The notes beneath the pieces were generated by a model. It ran no database searches and was not told the DNA's origin. It worked only from the letters and a program-made list of their open reading frames with translations. The position numbers were made by a program, and so were the translations under genes. DNA of 64,000 nt from Pollenia angustigena. Taxonomy: Eukaryota > Arthropoda > Insecta > Diptera > Polleniidae. Positions 1 to 10,992 of the stretch are shown piece after piece (the stretch's first letter is position 1; every line of letters begins with the position of its first letter). Location of the stretch: assembly GCA_930367215.1 (NCBI GenBank), contig OV884056.1:278052067-278116066 (forward strand), given 5' to 3'.

Positions 1-179
1 TAAGACGTTCTCCTGCAAAACTCACTTTCTTGACTAAGCATGTTTTGGAATTAAGCTTTCGATGTGCAAAATTGTAAAGCTACAGACTTGCTACCTGCCA
101 GATTTATCATCGCACAGCTAAAGCTGAAATTTGGACCGGAGCTCGGTCTCTCGCAAAATCGATTGACAAAGACGGGATT

Positions 180-1200
180 TTTGGAAATTCAAATGTTTAG
201 GGCGTAAACAAGGGTAAAAAGATGTAAATTCGTTAGCATTGTATCATCTAAGCTAAAAGAAATTCAAAAGGAATAATACATAATAATAATCGTTGTACAT
301 TTAAAACATAAGCGGAATGTGTCTGGAAATGTTTTAAATTTTGGGTTTTTTAAGGAGAAAATGGGTAAAGCCTGTATTTTTGAATTTTTTTTTTAACACC
401 CCATCTATCTTTTAAGCCAATAATTATGGAAATTAAAATAATAACACATTGGTAACTTATCTAAAAATACAAATAAAAGTTTAGCACTTTTTCGAAACTC
501 GAACGTTGAAGATGGAGAAATCGTATTGGTTCTTTTCTACAAAACTGTTTTCCCATTAATTGACATATGTATATGTATTAAATTATGGACTGCCACTACA
601 AGTTTGCAATTTTTTGATACTTTAGTTGGGAGGAAAAAAAATCAAAAAGGGGAAATACGGAAAATTTAATTTCTTGCCTTAACCTTTCCATTCTTAATGT
701 GATACTTTTTGAATTTTCTCTAATCCATATATATATAAAAAGTGTTCACTTTGATTTCACTAACTGCGGTTCCGGAGATATGCCATTTAGATTTTCCTAT
801 ATATTATTTTTTATATGTCGGAATAGATCTTAATATATATTTCAAATCTCCAGAGGGCGTAAAATAGGGCAAAACGGGTATTAGATCTAATATATTCTAA
901 ACTAATCAACCGATTTTCTTGAAATTTGGCAGGCAAATAGTGTAACATCTAGAAGAAACTATAGCCTATAATTTTTAATATTTTGGGCTTGAAATGGGGC
1001 AAGAGAAATAAATATTACCCCTCCCTATATCTTCTTAACTAATCAACATTTTTTCTTAAAATTTGGTATGCGGACTTTGTAATATCTGAAGGAACTTTAA
1101 GATATTCATTTTTTAAAAATTCCAATAATTAGGGCGTTAAATAGGCCAAAAGGGGTAAACCCTCCCTCTACCCATGTCTTCTTAATTAAGTACACTATGC
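180..1200 (+). repeat. Helitron-family non-coding region with ~137-bp tandem units
   Basis: This stretch is AT-rich and carries an imperfect tandem repeat with a period of about 137 bp. Its marker (gggcgtaaaatagggcaaaa and variants, followed by a pyrimidine-rich block and cttcttaa..aatcaac) recurs near 845, 982 and 1119, and a related unit lies near 2190 just before a helicase fragment. The block at about 380-710 resembles 36180-36480 (caccccatctatctttta, then aaaaaggggaa..acgg). I read it as the non-coding part of a degraded autonomous Helitron continuing to about 2.7 kb. The family link is inference from adjacency to the helicase piece. Confidence 0.5.
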
Positions 1201-1291
1201 GACAAATGGTAGGGTTCAGTGATCGGGAAAGGTTCAAACTACCGGGGAAAGTTATATCGGTAAAAAAGAAGTTATACGAGCTCTATGTGTA

Positions 1292-1675
1292 CACTCAAAA
1301 TATTATGTAGTTAAATTCAAACGAAAATTCATTTGAAACAAATTAAAATTCATTTAAAAAACGGATCATTTACATTTCATTTAAAACAAATGATTTTTTC
1401 AGTAATTTCTAAGTTTTTTATTTATTGAACATCATATTCGTTAAAATTGAATAGTTTTTACTTTTAAAAAATATATTTTAACCGATAAAAATCAAACAAA
1501 TTAACAAAAAAAAATACGGAAAACATTATTTTTTGGTAGTTTGTTTTTTTAATAACAAACATAAATGTTGAAAAATAAATTTATTCGTAAAATAACTATA
1601 TTTTTATTCAATTTTAACAGTACCGAAAACGAATTTAATAACCTACAATCAGTTACTGTAATAATTTTATAAGTG
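1292..1675. mobile_element. MITE, TA target site (copy 1 of a near-identical pair)
   Basis: This 384-bp non-coding element is almost identical to 57499-57883; I see only an A-run length difference and one A/G change near the right end. The ends are weak inverted repeats (CACTCAAAATATTA against CACTTATAAAATTATTA) flanked by TA on both sides, and flanking sequence outside the two copies differs. TA duplication suggests a Tc1/mariner-type driver. Near identity implies recent mobility. Confidence 0.8.
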
Positions 1676-1924
1676 TACATTTGTCCTTCAAGTTGTGCTG
1701 AAAAAGGTCAACAGAAAAGAGAAAGACAAAGTGAAAAAACAAAAAAAAAAAAATGTACTTGGACTTCAAGAAAAATTCTTGACGAAAGTACGAAAAAAAC
1801 AGAAGTAAAGGAAAAAACATGTAAAATCAATTAAAAAGGATAATCATTCAGGAAAGCAAATTTCGATCTACCAAATATTAAAAAAAAATACAATTTGGTT
1901 TAAGGATTGATGTTTGACTAGTGA

Positions 1925-2045
1925 CGTCAGCAGTCGTCGATGGCTGCGAGTGTAAGACGGCAAATCCATCTGAGGAGATCGAGTGGTTGCGATCGAAACA
2001 TGTCATGGTAACCTGCCGGCCAGGGTTCGAGCCTGAGCCACGTCA
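1925..2045 (+). repeat. tRNA-related sequence, possible SINE head
   Basis: An A-box-like string (TGGCTGCGAGTG, about 1942) is followed by a B-box-like GGTTCGAGCC at about 2025. The spacing of roughly 75-80 bp is long for a tRNA and no acceptor stem is visible. It interrupts the Helitron-family repeats. A SINE head or tRNA pseudogene is possible. Confidence 0.3.
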
Positions 2046-2275
2046 AGAATGAAAAATTATCAATAACAATTTTGATTAATTTTCATGTTGTAAAATTCCT
2101 TTCTTCATAAAAATAATTTAATAAAAATTAAATTTCATGAACTTAAGCCTAATTAAAAATATTAAAAATTTGGATTAAAAATTTACTGCGAAAATAAAGC
2201 AAAAACGGTGAGAGCACTCCCCTCATACACCTTCTTATTTAATTTACCGATTCTTCTTCGGAATTTGAACCCGTT

Positions 2276-2559
2276 AGGGCTAGGCAATGGTATACGATTG
2301 ATCGTTAAAAAATTTATGAAAAACGTTATCGAAGCTGCCATTTTGAATGGTAACTTTATTTCCTATTAGATTATTAGCATTTGCAATGACAAGCAATAAG
2401 TCGCAAGGCCAAAAGATGTCTGTTTGCGGCTTAGATTTGTGCACACCATGTTTTTCACACGGACAGTTATACTTGGCATGTTCTCGCGTCGGCAAGCCAT
2501 CGAGCTTATTTATGTTGGCTAAAGACGAGCTGACATTAATATGTAACGAACAGAAATAA
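2276..2559 (+). pseudogene. Helitron replication helicase (Pif1-type), C-terminal fragment
   Basis: Two pieces of a Helitron Rep/helicase are joined out of frame. The first, from about 2276, reads LGNGIRLIVKKFMKNVIEA.. and matches the helicase stretch NGTRLIV..MKNVIEA.ILNG. After AILNGN the frame shifts at about 2346 and resumes as FPIRLLAFAMTSNKSQGQ.., then CGLDLCTPCFSHGQLYLACS and RVGKPSSLF, the characteristic end of the Helitron Pif1-like helicase. About 60 residues normally between the two blocks are missing, so a deletion created the junction. The ATG at 2347 is not a real start. No Rep HUH nuclease motif is visible upstream. The family is a rolling-circle transposase with 5'-3' helicase activity; this copy is dead. 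Confidence 0.85.
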
Positions 2560-2639
2560 ATAGCTTTTATTTTTTCCAACGTAGTTATATGGCAAAACAA
2601 CGTAAGCCAGGTATTTAAATAAAATAATATTGAACTAAA

Positions 2640-2700
2640 ATTAAAGGTGAAGGGTCCTGAGTAAATGAGAGCCAATAAGATGAAAATGTTGGTACTTTTT
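2640..2700 (+). repeat. single unit of the ~117-bp Helitron-family tandem repeat
   Basis: The text gtcctgagtaaatgagag followed by taagatgaaaatgttggtac matches the units found repeatedly at 36500-37440. Its place directly downstream of the helicase fragment ties the 36-kb repeat array to the same element family. Confidence 0.5.
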
Positions 2701-2857
2701 TGTTAAAAATAGTAACATAAGCTTTTGCATTTAAAAAAATATGAACACGAGAGAAAGAGAGTCGCTAACGAAGCAGCGGGTTAAATGTAAGTCATCTATA
2801 AAATGGAAATTTTTCATGATATTATTCGTTCTTCATTATTTAATTAAAATATACATA

Positions 2858-3045
2858 TCTGTGGCGTTTTGACAAAACATCTTAAAAATTTAAAAAGTTG
2901 GAAAAAATAAAATTAATCATACGAATTTGCATTCAAAAAACATTTTTGTTAACGTTTTTAAAATTTTGTATTACAAACGAATTTTTGCTTTATTATATTA
3001 TTTTTTCACTGTGTTTCTTTTTAACTTTTTTGCATCTCGATTTAA
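2858..3045 (+). mobile_element. Tc1/mariner-type MITE, 3'-truncated copy
   Basis: Starts at TA with TCTGTGGCGTTTTGACAAAA and is colinear with the complete copy at 35148-35394, but the right terminal repeat is missing; similarity fades near gcatctcgattta. Confidence 0.75.
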
Positions 3046-4078
3046 TTCTATTATAAAATTTTTAAAATTTTAAAGTAATTTTTCTTTATAAAACTAATTA
3101 AAAAAACTAATAGCTAAATTCATTTATTCATGGCCAAACAAGGCGACAAGTAATTAAATTAAGCCATTAAATAGCTAAATTGGCAACACTGTACTTAAGG
3201 GGCCATAACTTACCAAACAATTATAGTGGTCATCACAGGTTCCTACAGGCATTTTAAGTCATATTAACTGAATATATAAAGCCGTATTCATAAAAAAATC
3301 TTAATGCAAACTAATTAAAAAACATTTTAAGCCTAAAAAAAACTTTGTTAAAAATTCGTTTTCATAATTATAATTAGCATTTTTACGTTGTTTTTTTTTT
3401 TAATTGGATGATGGCAACACTATCTCTTTTATTTGTCACTTGAATCTTAATGATGCAAAAGAGCGATTATTAATAATTACAGTACTTTCCCTAAGGGAAA
3501 TTTGGGCCAATTGTTCTTAAAGCACTTATCCCGCGACCAGTGAAAACAATACTATAATAAAAAGGAAAGAATTGTGATAGGTGAAAACGTGATACATATA
3601 TCACTAAACTGGCGATAATGTGTTTTAGGTGTAGTTACTCCAGAGAATAGGTAAATGACACAAACCTAGTCATGTGTTTGGATTTTGTGCGGGTTGTAGC
3701 TGAGTTTATTAGGTTCTATTATTTTATATGAAGTGAATCTATCATATAAACATGGTTCACACTGCGATAGGCATTAGTTTAACCAAAATTTAATGTGTAC
3801 ATTTAGGTTATTTCAGTGCCGTGTTACAAAGTGTCAAAAAGGTCTCAATTGACCCCTTTCTAGGACATCGGCATGTTAAAATGACAAGCCTCCTTCATAT
3901 AAAGTGGTAGAACTACATATAACCGGCCCCTGCCACTTTAAAACTGCAAAGTGTCAATTTTGGTGTTAGTTATCTTTCCCTAAGGGTGTATTTAAATTTG
4001 TTTGTTTGTTGTTTTTGATAAAAATATAGTTTTTATAAATACAAATTGTATGATGATTTCTCTATTAATTTTATAAAT
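3046..4078. other. unassigned AT-rich DNA
   Basis: No coding frame, terminal repeat or recognised family is visible. Sequence at 3840-3990 is somewhat more mixed in base composition but I cannot place it. Confidence 0.5.
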
Positions 4079-4724
4079 AACAAGTAAGAAAGTATAGTCG
4101 GTCAAGCCCGACCATATAATACCCTACACCACAGTATTTAAAAACACATCATTATGCTTATGTGTCCATATAAATATAGATTTATCTATGCTTATAAACT
4201 TCATGAAAATCGGTTTGAAAGTTTGTGAGAGGCAGAAATTGCCCCCTACCTCCACTTGTGGTTCTATTTTTGAAAAACTGTATAGCTAATGTGTCCATAT
4301 AGATATGGATCTATCTATGTTTTAAATTTCATTAAAATCGGTTTGAGAGGCAGAAATTGCCTCTATCTCCCCCCGTGGTCCTATTTTTTAAAAAATGCAT
4401 ACATTTTGTGTCCATATAGATATGGTTCTATTTATGTTTTAAATTTCATTGAAATCGGTTTGATAGTTTCTGAGAGGAAGAAATTTTCCTCTATTTTCCC
4501 TCGTGGTCCTACGATTCGGCACATTTTCCTTGTGTCAATAATTACCTATGACCCAAATTTCATCAAATTATCTCCAAAATTGCGACTTGTACTTTCGACT
4601 CAGAAAGTGATTCTAAGACGATCGGTATACTTTAAGGTGGGTATAGGACCAATATTTTAAGGCGTTACACACATCAGCACAAATGCATAATACACTCTCT
4701 ACTATTGTGGTGTGAGTATAAAAA
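4079..4724 (-). mobile_element. mini-me/DINE-like dispersed repeat, probably full length
   Basis: Reading on the minus strand, it begins TTATACTCACACCACAATAG (5' block) and ends in GGTGTAGGGTATTATATGG, a hairpin (GTCGGGCTTGACCGAC) and CTTTCTTACTTG. The same layout, subterminal inverted ACCC(T)..CACC blocks and a 3' stem-loop before a CTTACTTGTT-like end, occurs in other repeats here. Inside, imperfect repeats of atatagatatggwtctat..tttaaatttcat recur about every 100 bp (4180-4460). No coding potential. Related pieces lie at 9300-9432/11319-11350, 16268-16345 and 29827. Confidence 0.65.
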
Positions 4725-4854
4725 GAGTCAAAAAATGATGATGATTTTATTGCTGATAAAAATGTATTAAAAAAATGGATTTTTTTTTTAATTGTTTCGT
4801 TCGTTTACACAACACTTGTTTATTTTGTACAATTAAAATCATTTTGGGGAATAT

Positions 4855-5622
4855 TTGTGCAATTCAAAAACTAAACAAATAGTAATGCTTTACGACCAAC
4901 TTTCACACCATGTTTTTCCAAGCATGATTTGTTATTTTGTGCTTTCGATTTTAGTTTATATGATGTATCGGACCCTATTACCTTCTATGATTTTAAACAC
5001 AATAACCATAGTATTTTGTACTCTGAGCTTGAACAAGTTGACTGGAATTCCATATACTATATGCCTTCTGTAAATAATCAGCTTAATTTCTCTGCCCATG
5101 TATTCAGAAAATCCGTTCCTCTTAAAGTCTTCAGAAAAAGCGCTAAGAAAAATCCTTGGTTTAATGATGAAATTAAAGCAGCTATTGCTCACAGAGATTT
5201 TGTTTATAGACGTTGGAAACTCTTCAAGATTACTGCCTTTCACTCTGAATACTGTACGGCTCGAAGAGAAGTAAATAGAATGATAAAAAGTGCAAAATCA
5301 ACTTACTATTCTAATCGTTTTACACCTGCCGCTGGCTCAAACAAAACTTCGAAAACTATTCGAGAAATTGGTATTGGTAAACAATCATCTGGAAATAGAA
5401 CCGTAATCGATGTAGACAATGTTAATGAAAGTTTTGTCAATATACCTAATATACCTGCTGATGTCAGGTTTTGCGAGCAAAATCAATTATCAAGTCAGAA
5501 ATATTCTTTTTTCACTGTGTAAGCGAATTTGAAGTACAAATGAGCTGTCGATACATAAAGTCGAATGCAGTCGGCTTTGATGACATTAATCCTAAATTCT
5601 TCAACACTCTTATTCCCCAAAT
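4855..5622 (+). pseudogene. non-LTR retrotransposon ORF2, 5' part (end of endonuclease to start of RT)
   Basis: The frame at 4855 reads SKTKQIVMLYDQLS, resembling the end of an APE-type endonuclease; a frameshift near 4920 leads to HDLLFCAFDFSL, the usual (S)DHD/HDLL ending of that domain. The linker that follows is typical of LINE ORF2: SELEQVDWNSIYY, then KKNPWFNDEIKAAIAHRD, RRWKLFK and a YYSNRF block. Past a stop at 5520-5522, reading resumes as IKSNAVGFDDINPKFFNTL, the first conserved RT block. The frame ends abruptly at the Helitron insertion at about 5620. Upstream ORF1 and most of the endonuclease are absent. The clade is a Jockey/CR1-like group by motif style only. Confidence 0.85.
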
Positions 5623-6358
5623 CCGTTAAAAAGATACGAACATTTGAAAGAAAAATTAGTCAAATCGATGGAGCCGTTTTCTGATTTCTGTCATTCGAAA
5701 AAAGTGGGCGTAAAAGTGGGCGGGGCAAAATTTTCTTTTCGTATAAATCTAAGTTGGACCATGGCGATCATTTTAAAGAAAAAATCGTCCAAATTATATA
5801 GATGTCATTGGTGGTGCAATATGAAAATTGGATTTTGCCACGCCCCTCCGCCCGCAGACCGAAAATCAAAAATCAGACTTCACAGTGTCACCCGCCTGAA
5901 TATTCTGAAGATTCCCTGAAAATTTCATCAAAATCAGCCCAGCCGTTTTGGAGTCCATACGTTACATACACACATCCATACATACATACATACATACATA
6001 CATACATACATACATACACATACATACATACATACATACATACATACATACATACATACACATACATACATACATACATACATACATACATACATACATA
6101 CATACATACATACATACATACATACATACATACATACATACATACATACATACATACATACATACATACATACATACATACATACATACATACATACATA
6201 CATACATACATACATACATACATACATACATACATACATACATACATACATACATACATACATACATACATACATACATACATACATACATACATACATA
6301 CATACATACATACATACATACATACATACATACATACATACATACATACATACATACA

Positions 6359-6390
<32 letters not shown>

Positions 6391-6444
6391 CATACATACA
6401 TACATACATACATACATACACACATCCTATTTTATATATATAGA
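5620..6444 (-). mobile_element. non-autonomous Helitron inserted in the LINE, 3'-truncated
   Basis: Minus-strand reading starts TCTATATATATAAAATAGGA at 6444, followed by a huge TATG array, CGTATGGACTCCAAAACGGC and about 130-bp units with the marker gtgggcgtaaaagtgggcgg. It matches the intact copy at 19576-20178 but stops about 65 bp short of the 3' hairpin and CTAG end. The host LINE is interrupted here and also lacks its RT core, so one deletion probably removed the Helitron 3' end together with adjoining LINE sequence. The base preceding TC is T, not the usual A. Confidence 0.85.
5975..6422. repeat. (CATA)n microsatellite, about 110 units
   Basis: About 445 bp of CATA/TATG with a few CACATA and TATACATA interruptions, located just inside the Helitron 5' end. 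The copy at 19576 has the same microsatellite with only about 20 units. Long apparent reading frames in all phases here are repeat translation. Confidence 0.97.
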
Positions 6445-7338
6445 ATTGTGTTGAGAAAATAAATCTTGATTTAAAACGTGTTTACACATGGGCGAAGGCA
6501 AATGGTTTGTGTATAAACCACACGAAGTCCAAATGCTTGATAATAATGAAAAAAAAAAACACTGAAACTGTCGCTTGAACCTATGAACGAATTGAAATTG
6601 TACAAAAGGTAAAAAATCTTGGCATTATTTTTAACAACACACTCACATGGTCTGATCATGTCACTGCTGCTGCTGGGAAACATATTCAATGCTGCGAACG
6701 CTATGGAACACCCAACACATCACACCATTTAATATTCGAATATTACTTGCAAAAATATCATGCCAATTTTACTCTATGGATGCGAACTGTTTGCAAGTTG
6801 TGACTCAACAAGCCTGTGAAAACTTGAGAAAACTTTCAATGCTGTATCGAGATATGTTTTTAACCTAAGAAAGTATAATCATATTTCCCAATTTAAAAAT
6901 AAACTTTATGGCGTTTCTCTGAGTAATCTGTTAAAAATTAAAACCCTAATGCTATTGCACAAAATAATTTTCAAACATGACCAGTGTATCTTTTTGACAG
7001 AATATCCTTTTCGCGTTCAAGAAGATCATATGATACAATTTATATTAGATATAGAAGTCAGGTTTCTGAGCGTCATTTTTACATCAATTCAATCCGCCTT
7101 TGGAACTCGCTAAATATAAATTTTTTATTCCAAATTAATACTGTATTCATCTTATTATGTTTGTAATTAATTAATTTAAACTTATTTGTTTATTTCTAGA
7201 AATTAATTAATTATTTTTTTTTATAATTTATCTTTTTTTTTTTACCTCAATAATGTTATTACAATACAAAAATCCAATACTATAATTATAAGATTTGTAT
7301 CATGTTGTATTGGAAATGAAATAAATAAATAAATATAT
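6445..7338 (+). pseudogene. non-LTR retrotransposon ORF2, 3' part, 3'UTR and tail
   Basis: Directly after the Helitron the reading frame resumes as CVEKINLDLKRVYTWAKANG and then LCINHTKSKCLIIM, the RT thumb-proximal WA..NGL.iN..Ks motif. A stop precedes YERIEIVQKVKNLGIIFNN and LTWSDHV, the usual lG...d..l.w..H block. The frame then decays with many stops; at 6990-7110 SFSRSRRSYD..RYRSQVSERHF and INSIRLWNSL are the conserved C-terminal R...F..s..r.WNsLP ending. A T-rich 3'UTR runs to an (AAAT)n tail ending near 7338. Between this part and 5622 the palm including the YxDD box is missing. Confidence 0.85.
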
Positions 7339-7462
7339 TATCGAGCTCAAAGGAAAAAAAGTTCTTTTATTTAAACATTTTAAAGGTCAAATTAAACAAA
7401 ATATAAGATTTATATTATTTATATTTCATTACACTGCTTTACAAATTTTTAGTTTGGAAAAG

Positions 7463-8100
7463 TACCAAGAACGCCACATGCCTAGATAAGTTAGTTGGGA
7501 CCTACTGAACACGAAAAACGATGTAATTTTTTTCCTAAGTACCGTTTTCTAGATAACGGTACTTTTGTGTTTTTCGGTGTATGGTCCCACTCAAACCCTT
7601 GTGAAGCCCAAACAAAAAAGTCCGATCGAAATAAGTGGCATATCGTTGGAAAGGTAATTGCATGCCTTTTCCAAAATTTGCCTATTTTTACGTTTTTTTC
7701 AAAAATTTTCATCTTTATTTCGTTTTTTTTTCTACGTTATATTAAATATCTGGACTGTTTTATTATTTAGCCAAATAGTATATTTAATTACCAACATTTA
7801 AAGCGCAATTTGAAAAAAATCGGATGAAAAATAAAGTTTTGATTAAGGATTTTGTGGAACGACAGTATTTTCATACTCAACAAATGCAAAAAAAAAAAAA
7901 AAAATCATAAATAAATTGCTACGATAATAGCACATGATTGGACTTTTTGGTTGGGCTCCACAAGGGTTTGAGTGGGACCATACACCGAAAAACACAAAAG
8001 TACCGTTATCTAAAAAACGGTACTTAGGAAAAAAAATTACAGCATTTTTCGTGCTCAGGAGGTCTCAATTAATTTATCTAGGCATGTGGCGTTCTTGGTA
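7463..8100. mobile_element. long-armed inverted-repeat (foldback/MITE) element
   Basis: Arms of about 165 bp (7463-7627 and 7936-8100) are inverted copies with a few mismatches: taccaagaacgccacatgcc at the outside, gtaccgtttt..aacggtac as an internal palindrome, and agtccgatc/gattggact at the inside. The unique centre is about 310 bp and AT-rich. No clear target duplication and no coding frame. Confidence 0.85.
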
Positions 8101-8780
8101 TTTTTGGCTGTAAACCAGTGTTATTATTAAGATATAAAATAGATTAATAATAATATCTATATTTAAGAAAAATTACTATTAACACAAAACAAAAAGCCAA
8201 TTTAAAATAGGTTTAATTAAGAGTCGAACCAATTTTAAAATTCCTTTATTTACACAAGGTTTAAAATAGGTTTTTAAGGATAATATTCGCTTTTGAATAC
8301 CATTTGAACGTATTTTACTTAAAACATGTTGAAATGATGATTAAAATTTTCATGAATACGACTGATAATCCCTTAAACTTTGCACTGTGTAGTTTTGTAA
8401 AAAACCATATTTTTTTTTTTTTTTTTACGTATCTATTTATACCGGTATTTTGTTATGCAAATGTTAGTAAATATTTAATTCTCCTCATTTGTTTAGCGAT
8501 TATTTAGGAAAATAAATACACAAATCAGCAAGCAAGCAAACAGAAAAAATATTCATACCACTTAATACAGAATAACATTTGTATGTAAATAGAAAAATTT
8601 AATAAATACTTAGATAAACAAAAAATTATGGCAGTTTTATTTAAGACAAATTGACAAAGAAAGACAGAGAAGAAGAATGAAAGAAAGACATACAAACTAG
8701 AGGTATTTCAAATTTGCTTTCAATATGCAAACGAATTCAGATCTACACGTACATATGAGTAATTTAAGTGTCTGTTGTTA
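8101..8780. other. unassigned AT-rich DNA
   Basis: No recognisable coding or terminal-repeat structure; poly-A/T tracts only. Confidence 0.5.
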
Positions 8781-9030
8781 TTTAAACCTTCACCGAAGGT
8801 AAAATGGTATATACAAGTTTGACATTTCGTTTGTAATTTCTGAAATATTGATCCTTAAGTATTTATTTTGGATGCTTTTAAGAAGAAAAGTCCAAAACAC
8901 GATGTCCGTCTGTCCGTTGAAATGGGTTTCCCGAAGACTCCATTTACGATGGGAGTGTTGGAATTTACGTATCACTCGAGTCCTTTTATGTTACAGCCAA
9001 AATAAAAATACCTTAAATCTAGCTTTAAGA
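8781..9030 (+). repeat. mini-me-like repeat, 5' fragment
   Basis: Contains ccttcaccgaaggtaaaatg, gtatatacaagtttgacatt, a TATTTATTTTGGATG core remnant and GTCCGTCTGTCCG, in the order seen at 13878-14040. Ends without the 3' hairpin. Confidence 0.65.
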
Positions 9031-9299
9031 TTTTATATAAAAATGGTTTTTTATTAAACAAATAATTTCCACAGAATGACAGATATTTCATTTTTACAAA
9101 AAATATAAAGCAAAACCAAGGCGAATTCATACAAGGTGACCTTGGTTTGCTACGTAAGCAACAGCTGATAACTAACTATATGTCAAAATGATATGCCGTT
9201 CCTTTTTTTTGACATTTCTATTTAAATTCAAAATAAATTTCAAGATTTTTTTTTATAAATTATAAATTCAAAATTAATCACACACATGCACGCAAAACC

Positions 9300-9432
9300 T
9301 AAAAAGAAGGAAGTGGAGTACTTCCAGCTTGACGAACATCGTTATATCGGCTCAGAAAGTGATTCTGAGAGTATACTTAGGATTGTCTAGGAACAATATT
9401 TTAAGGTGCTACAAACATCTGCACAAACGAAC
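9300..9432 (-). repeat. mini-me-like repeat, split by insertion (continues at 11319-11350)
   Basis: The text ctcagaaagtgattctgaga, aacaatattttaaggtgcta and catctgcacaaacg parallels 4590-4690. After the insertion, ataatacc..actccactattgtg and agggtataaa at 11319-11350 parallel 4690-4720. The copy at 4079 therefore gives the uninterrupted sequence. Confidence 0.65.
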
Positions 9433-9572
9433 CCCAGCTAGCATAGGCTGTTTAGTAGGCGATGGTATTTAATACACAACTCCTTAAATAATCTTCTGAT
9501 GATTATTTGAAGAGTAATCTTGGAATGGTAACCATGCAAGTCCTAACTATCATTTAATAATTATTTCAAGAG

Positions 9573-9738
9573 TATTTCCTTTCAATAATTTTTCAAGCTC
9601 AAAAATTGTTTGAAATATAAAAAACCAAAAATCCCTGAAGAAGCTATCCATTGAGATAGCGAAATATTGGATAAATTTTAAATAAATAATTTTTATATAA
9701 AACGGACCTTGAGCTTGAAAAATTATTGAAAGGAAATA
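9573..9738. repeat. 30-bp perfect inverted repeat, ~105-bp loop
   Basis: tatttcctttcaataatttt.. at 9573-9602 is the exact reverse complement of 9709-9738. The direct repeat aataattatttcaagagtat flanks it (about 9556 and 9767), so this may be a small insertion within the CCCAG-type element. Confidence 0.75.
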
Positions 9739-9945
9739 ATATTAAGAAGGTCGAAGAAATTAAGCTAAATAATTATTTCAAGAGTATAAAAACTACAATG
9801 TTACACTTAGTTCATCCTTCGTTAAAACATCATCGAATTAATCTTTTGCGACTCCCCGTATGAGTCATATAACAATCACTGAGCTTCCTAAATAAGAGAG
9901 TTTTTTTTAACATGCAAATTCCATTGTCAAAACCGACTGTAGGAT

Positions 9946-10992
9946 CAGTATTACCGTTCGCCCGACTAAAGTCGAAATTTTACCCTTTTTCAGCGGTCTG
10001 CGACTTTTTGTGAGACTTTTTTTTATCACCGACTTTTGCGACTATTTTAATTTTTCTGCTACTTTTTACCCTTTTTGTTAAGATTCTTACAAAACATTCA
10101 ATATTCTTATTATTTGTATCAAAAAAAAAAATTCGTCAAAATAGCCTCGTCAAAATTTAAAAACAATTCATAAATTATTGTTCATTTGGCAACACTTTTA
10201 TTACATTTTTGCAACCTTGTCATGTATACAACGTATTTGAGGCGAATTCAGTTCAAGGTTGTGGCAAGTTTTGATAGTTCGGACCAATTTGTTTTAATTT
10301 GTCAGTGTTTTGTTAGAAATGGTTGACATTTCGAATCGTAACACCAGCAATGCAAAAAACCTCTGTTGTTTCTGTTGGTTTTGGATTGTTGTAGTCTTAG
10401 CACCACCTGTAGTTTTCGAATCGTAAACACTAGCAATGCAATGTAAAAACATGTAATTCAATGCTGTCATCTTTAAATTTAATAGACAAAGATATAAAAG
10501 ACTGGATCCCCTGTGATGAACTTATTTCTAAATATAGAAATAAAATTTCAAAAAGTAGTATTTATGTAGGTATGTTAAGAAAAAGAAATATTGCGCCAAG
10601 ATCAAACGAACGGAATTAAAGTAAAATTTTCAAGCGGCTTTAATTGGACAAGTTTAAATTTTGTCAAAAATATATTAACCTTAACTTTTTTGGCTTTAAA
10701 CAGAAATTCTACTCCTTTGACCTTGGCAGCATACGACAAATTTATTAAACTTAAGTAAATGTTTTCACTATACATGAAAACATGGACAAACATGTACATT
10801 GTTACGAAATATGATAAAAATGAATTCTGCAATAAGCTTTTTGTTTCAATTGTTTTGTTATGCTTTTTATTAATAAAAAACGTTAAAAAAAGATATGCGA
10901 CTTTTATTTTCTGAAACGACTTTTTTGTGCCACTTTATTTTTATAAAACAACCTTTTGTGCGACTTTTCAAAAATTCCTAACGGTAACCCTG
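9946..10992. mobile_element. hAT-type non-autonomous element with perfect 8-bp TSD
   Basis: TIRs CAGTATTACCGTT and AACGGTAACCCTG (inverted, two mismatches) are flanked directly by TGTAGGAT at 9938-9945 and again at 10993-11000. The 8-bp duplication and CAG..CTG ends identify the hAT superfamily. The body has repeated tgcgactttt motifs near both ends and a fragment resembling 37700-37878 at 10236-10440. No transposase frame is present. Confidence 0.92.

Noticed and set aside
5802..6454. Overlapping frames of 153-213 codons on both strands
   Set aside because: They are translations of the CATA/TATG microsatellite (HTYI / MYVC periodic peptides) open in every phase.
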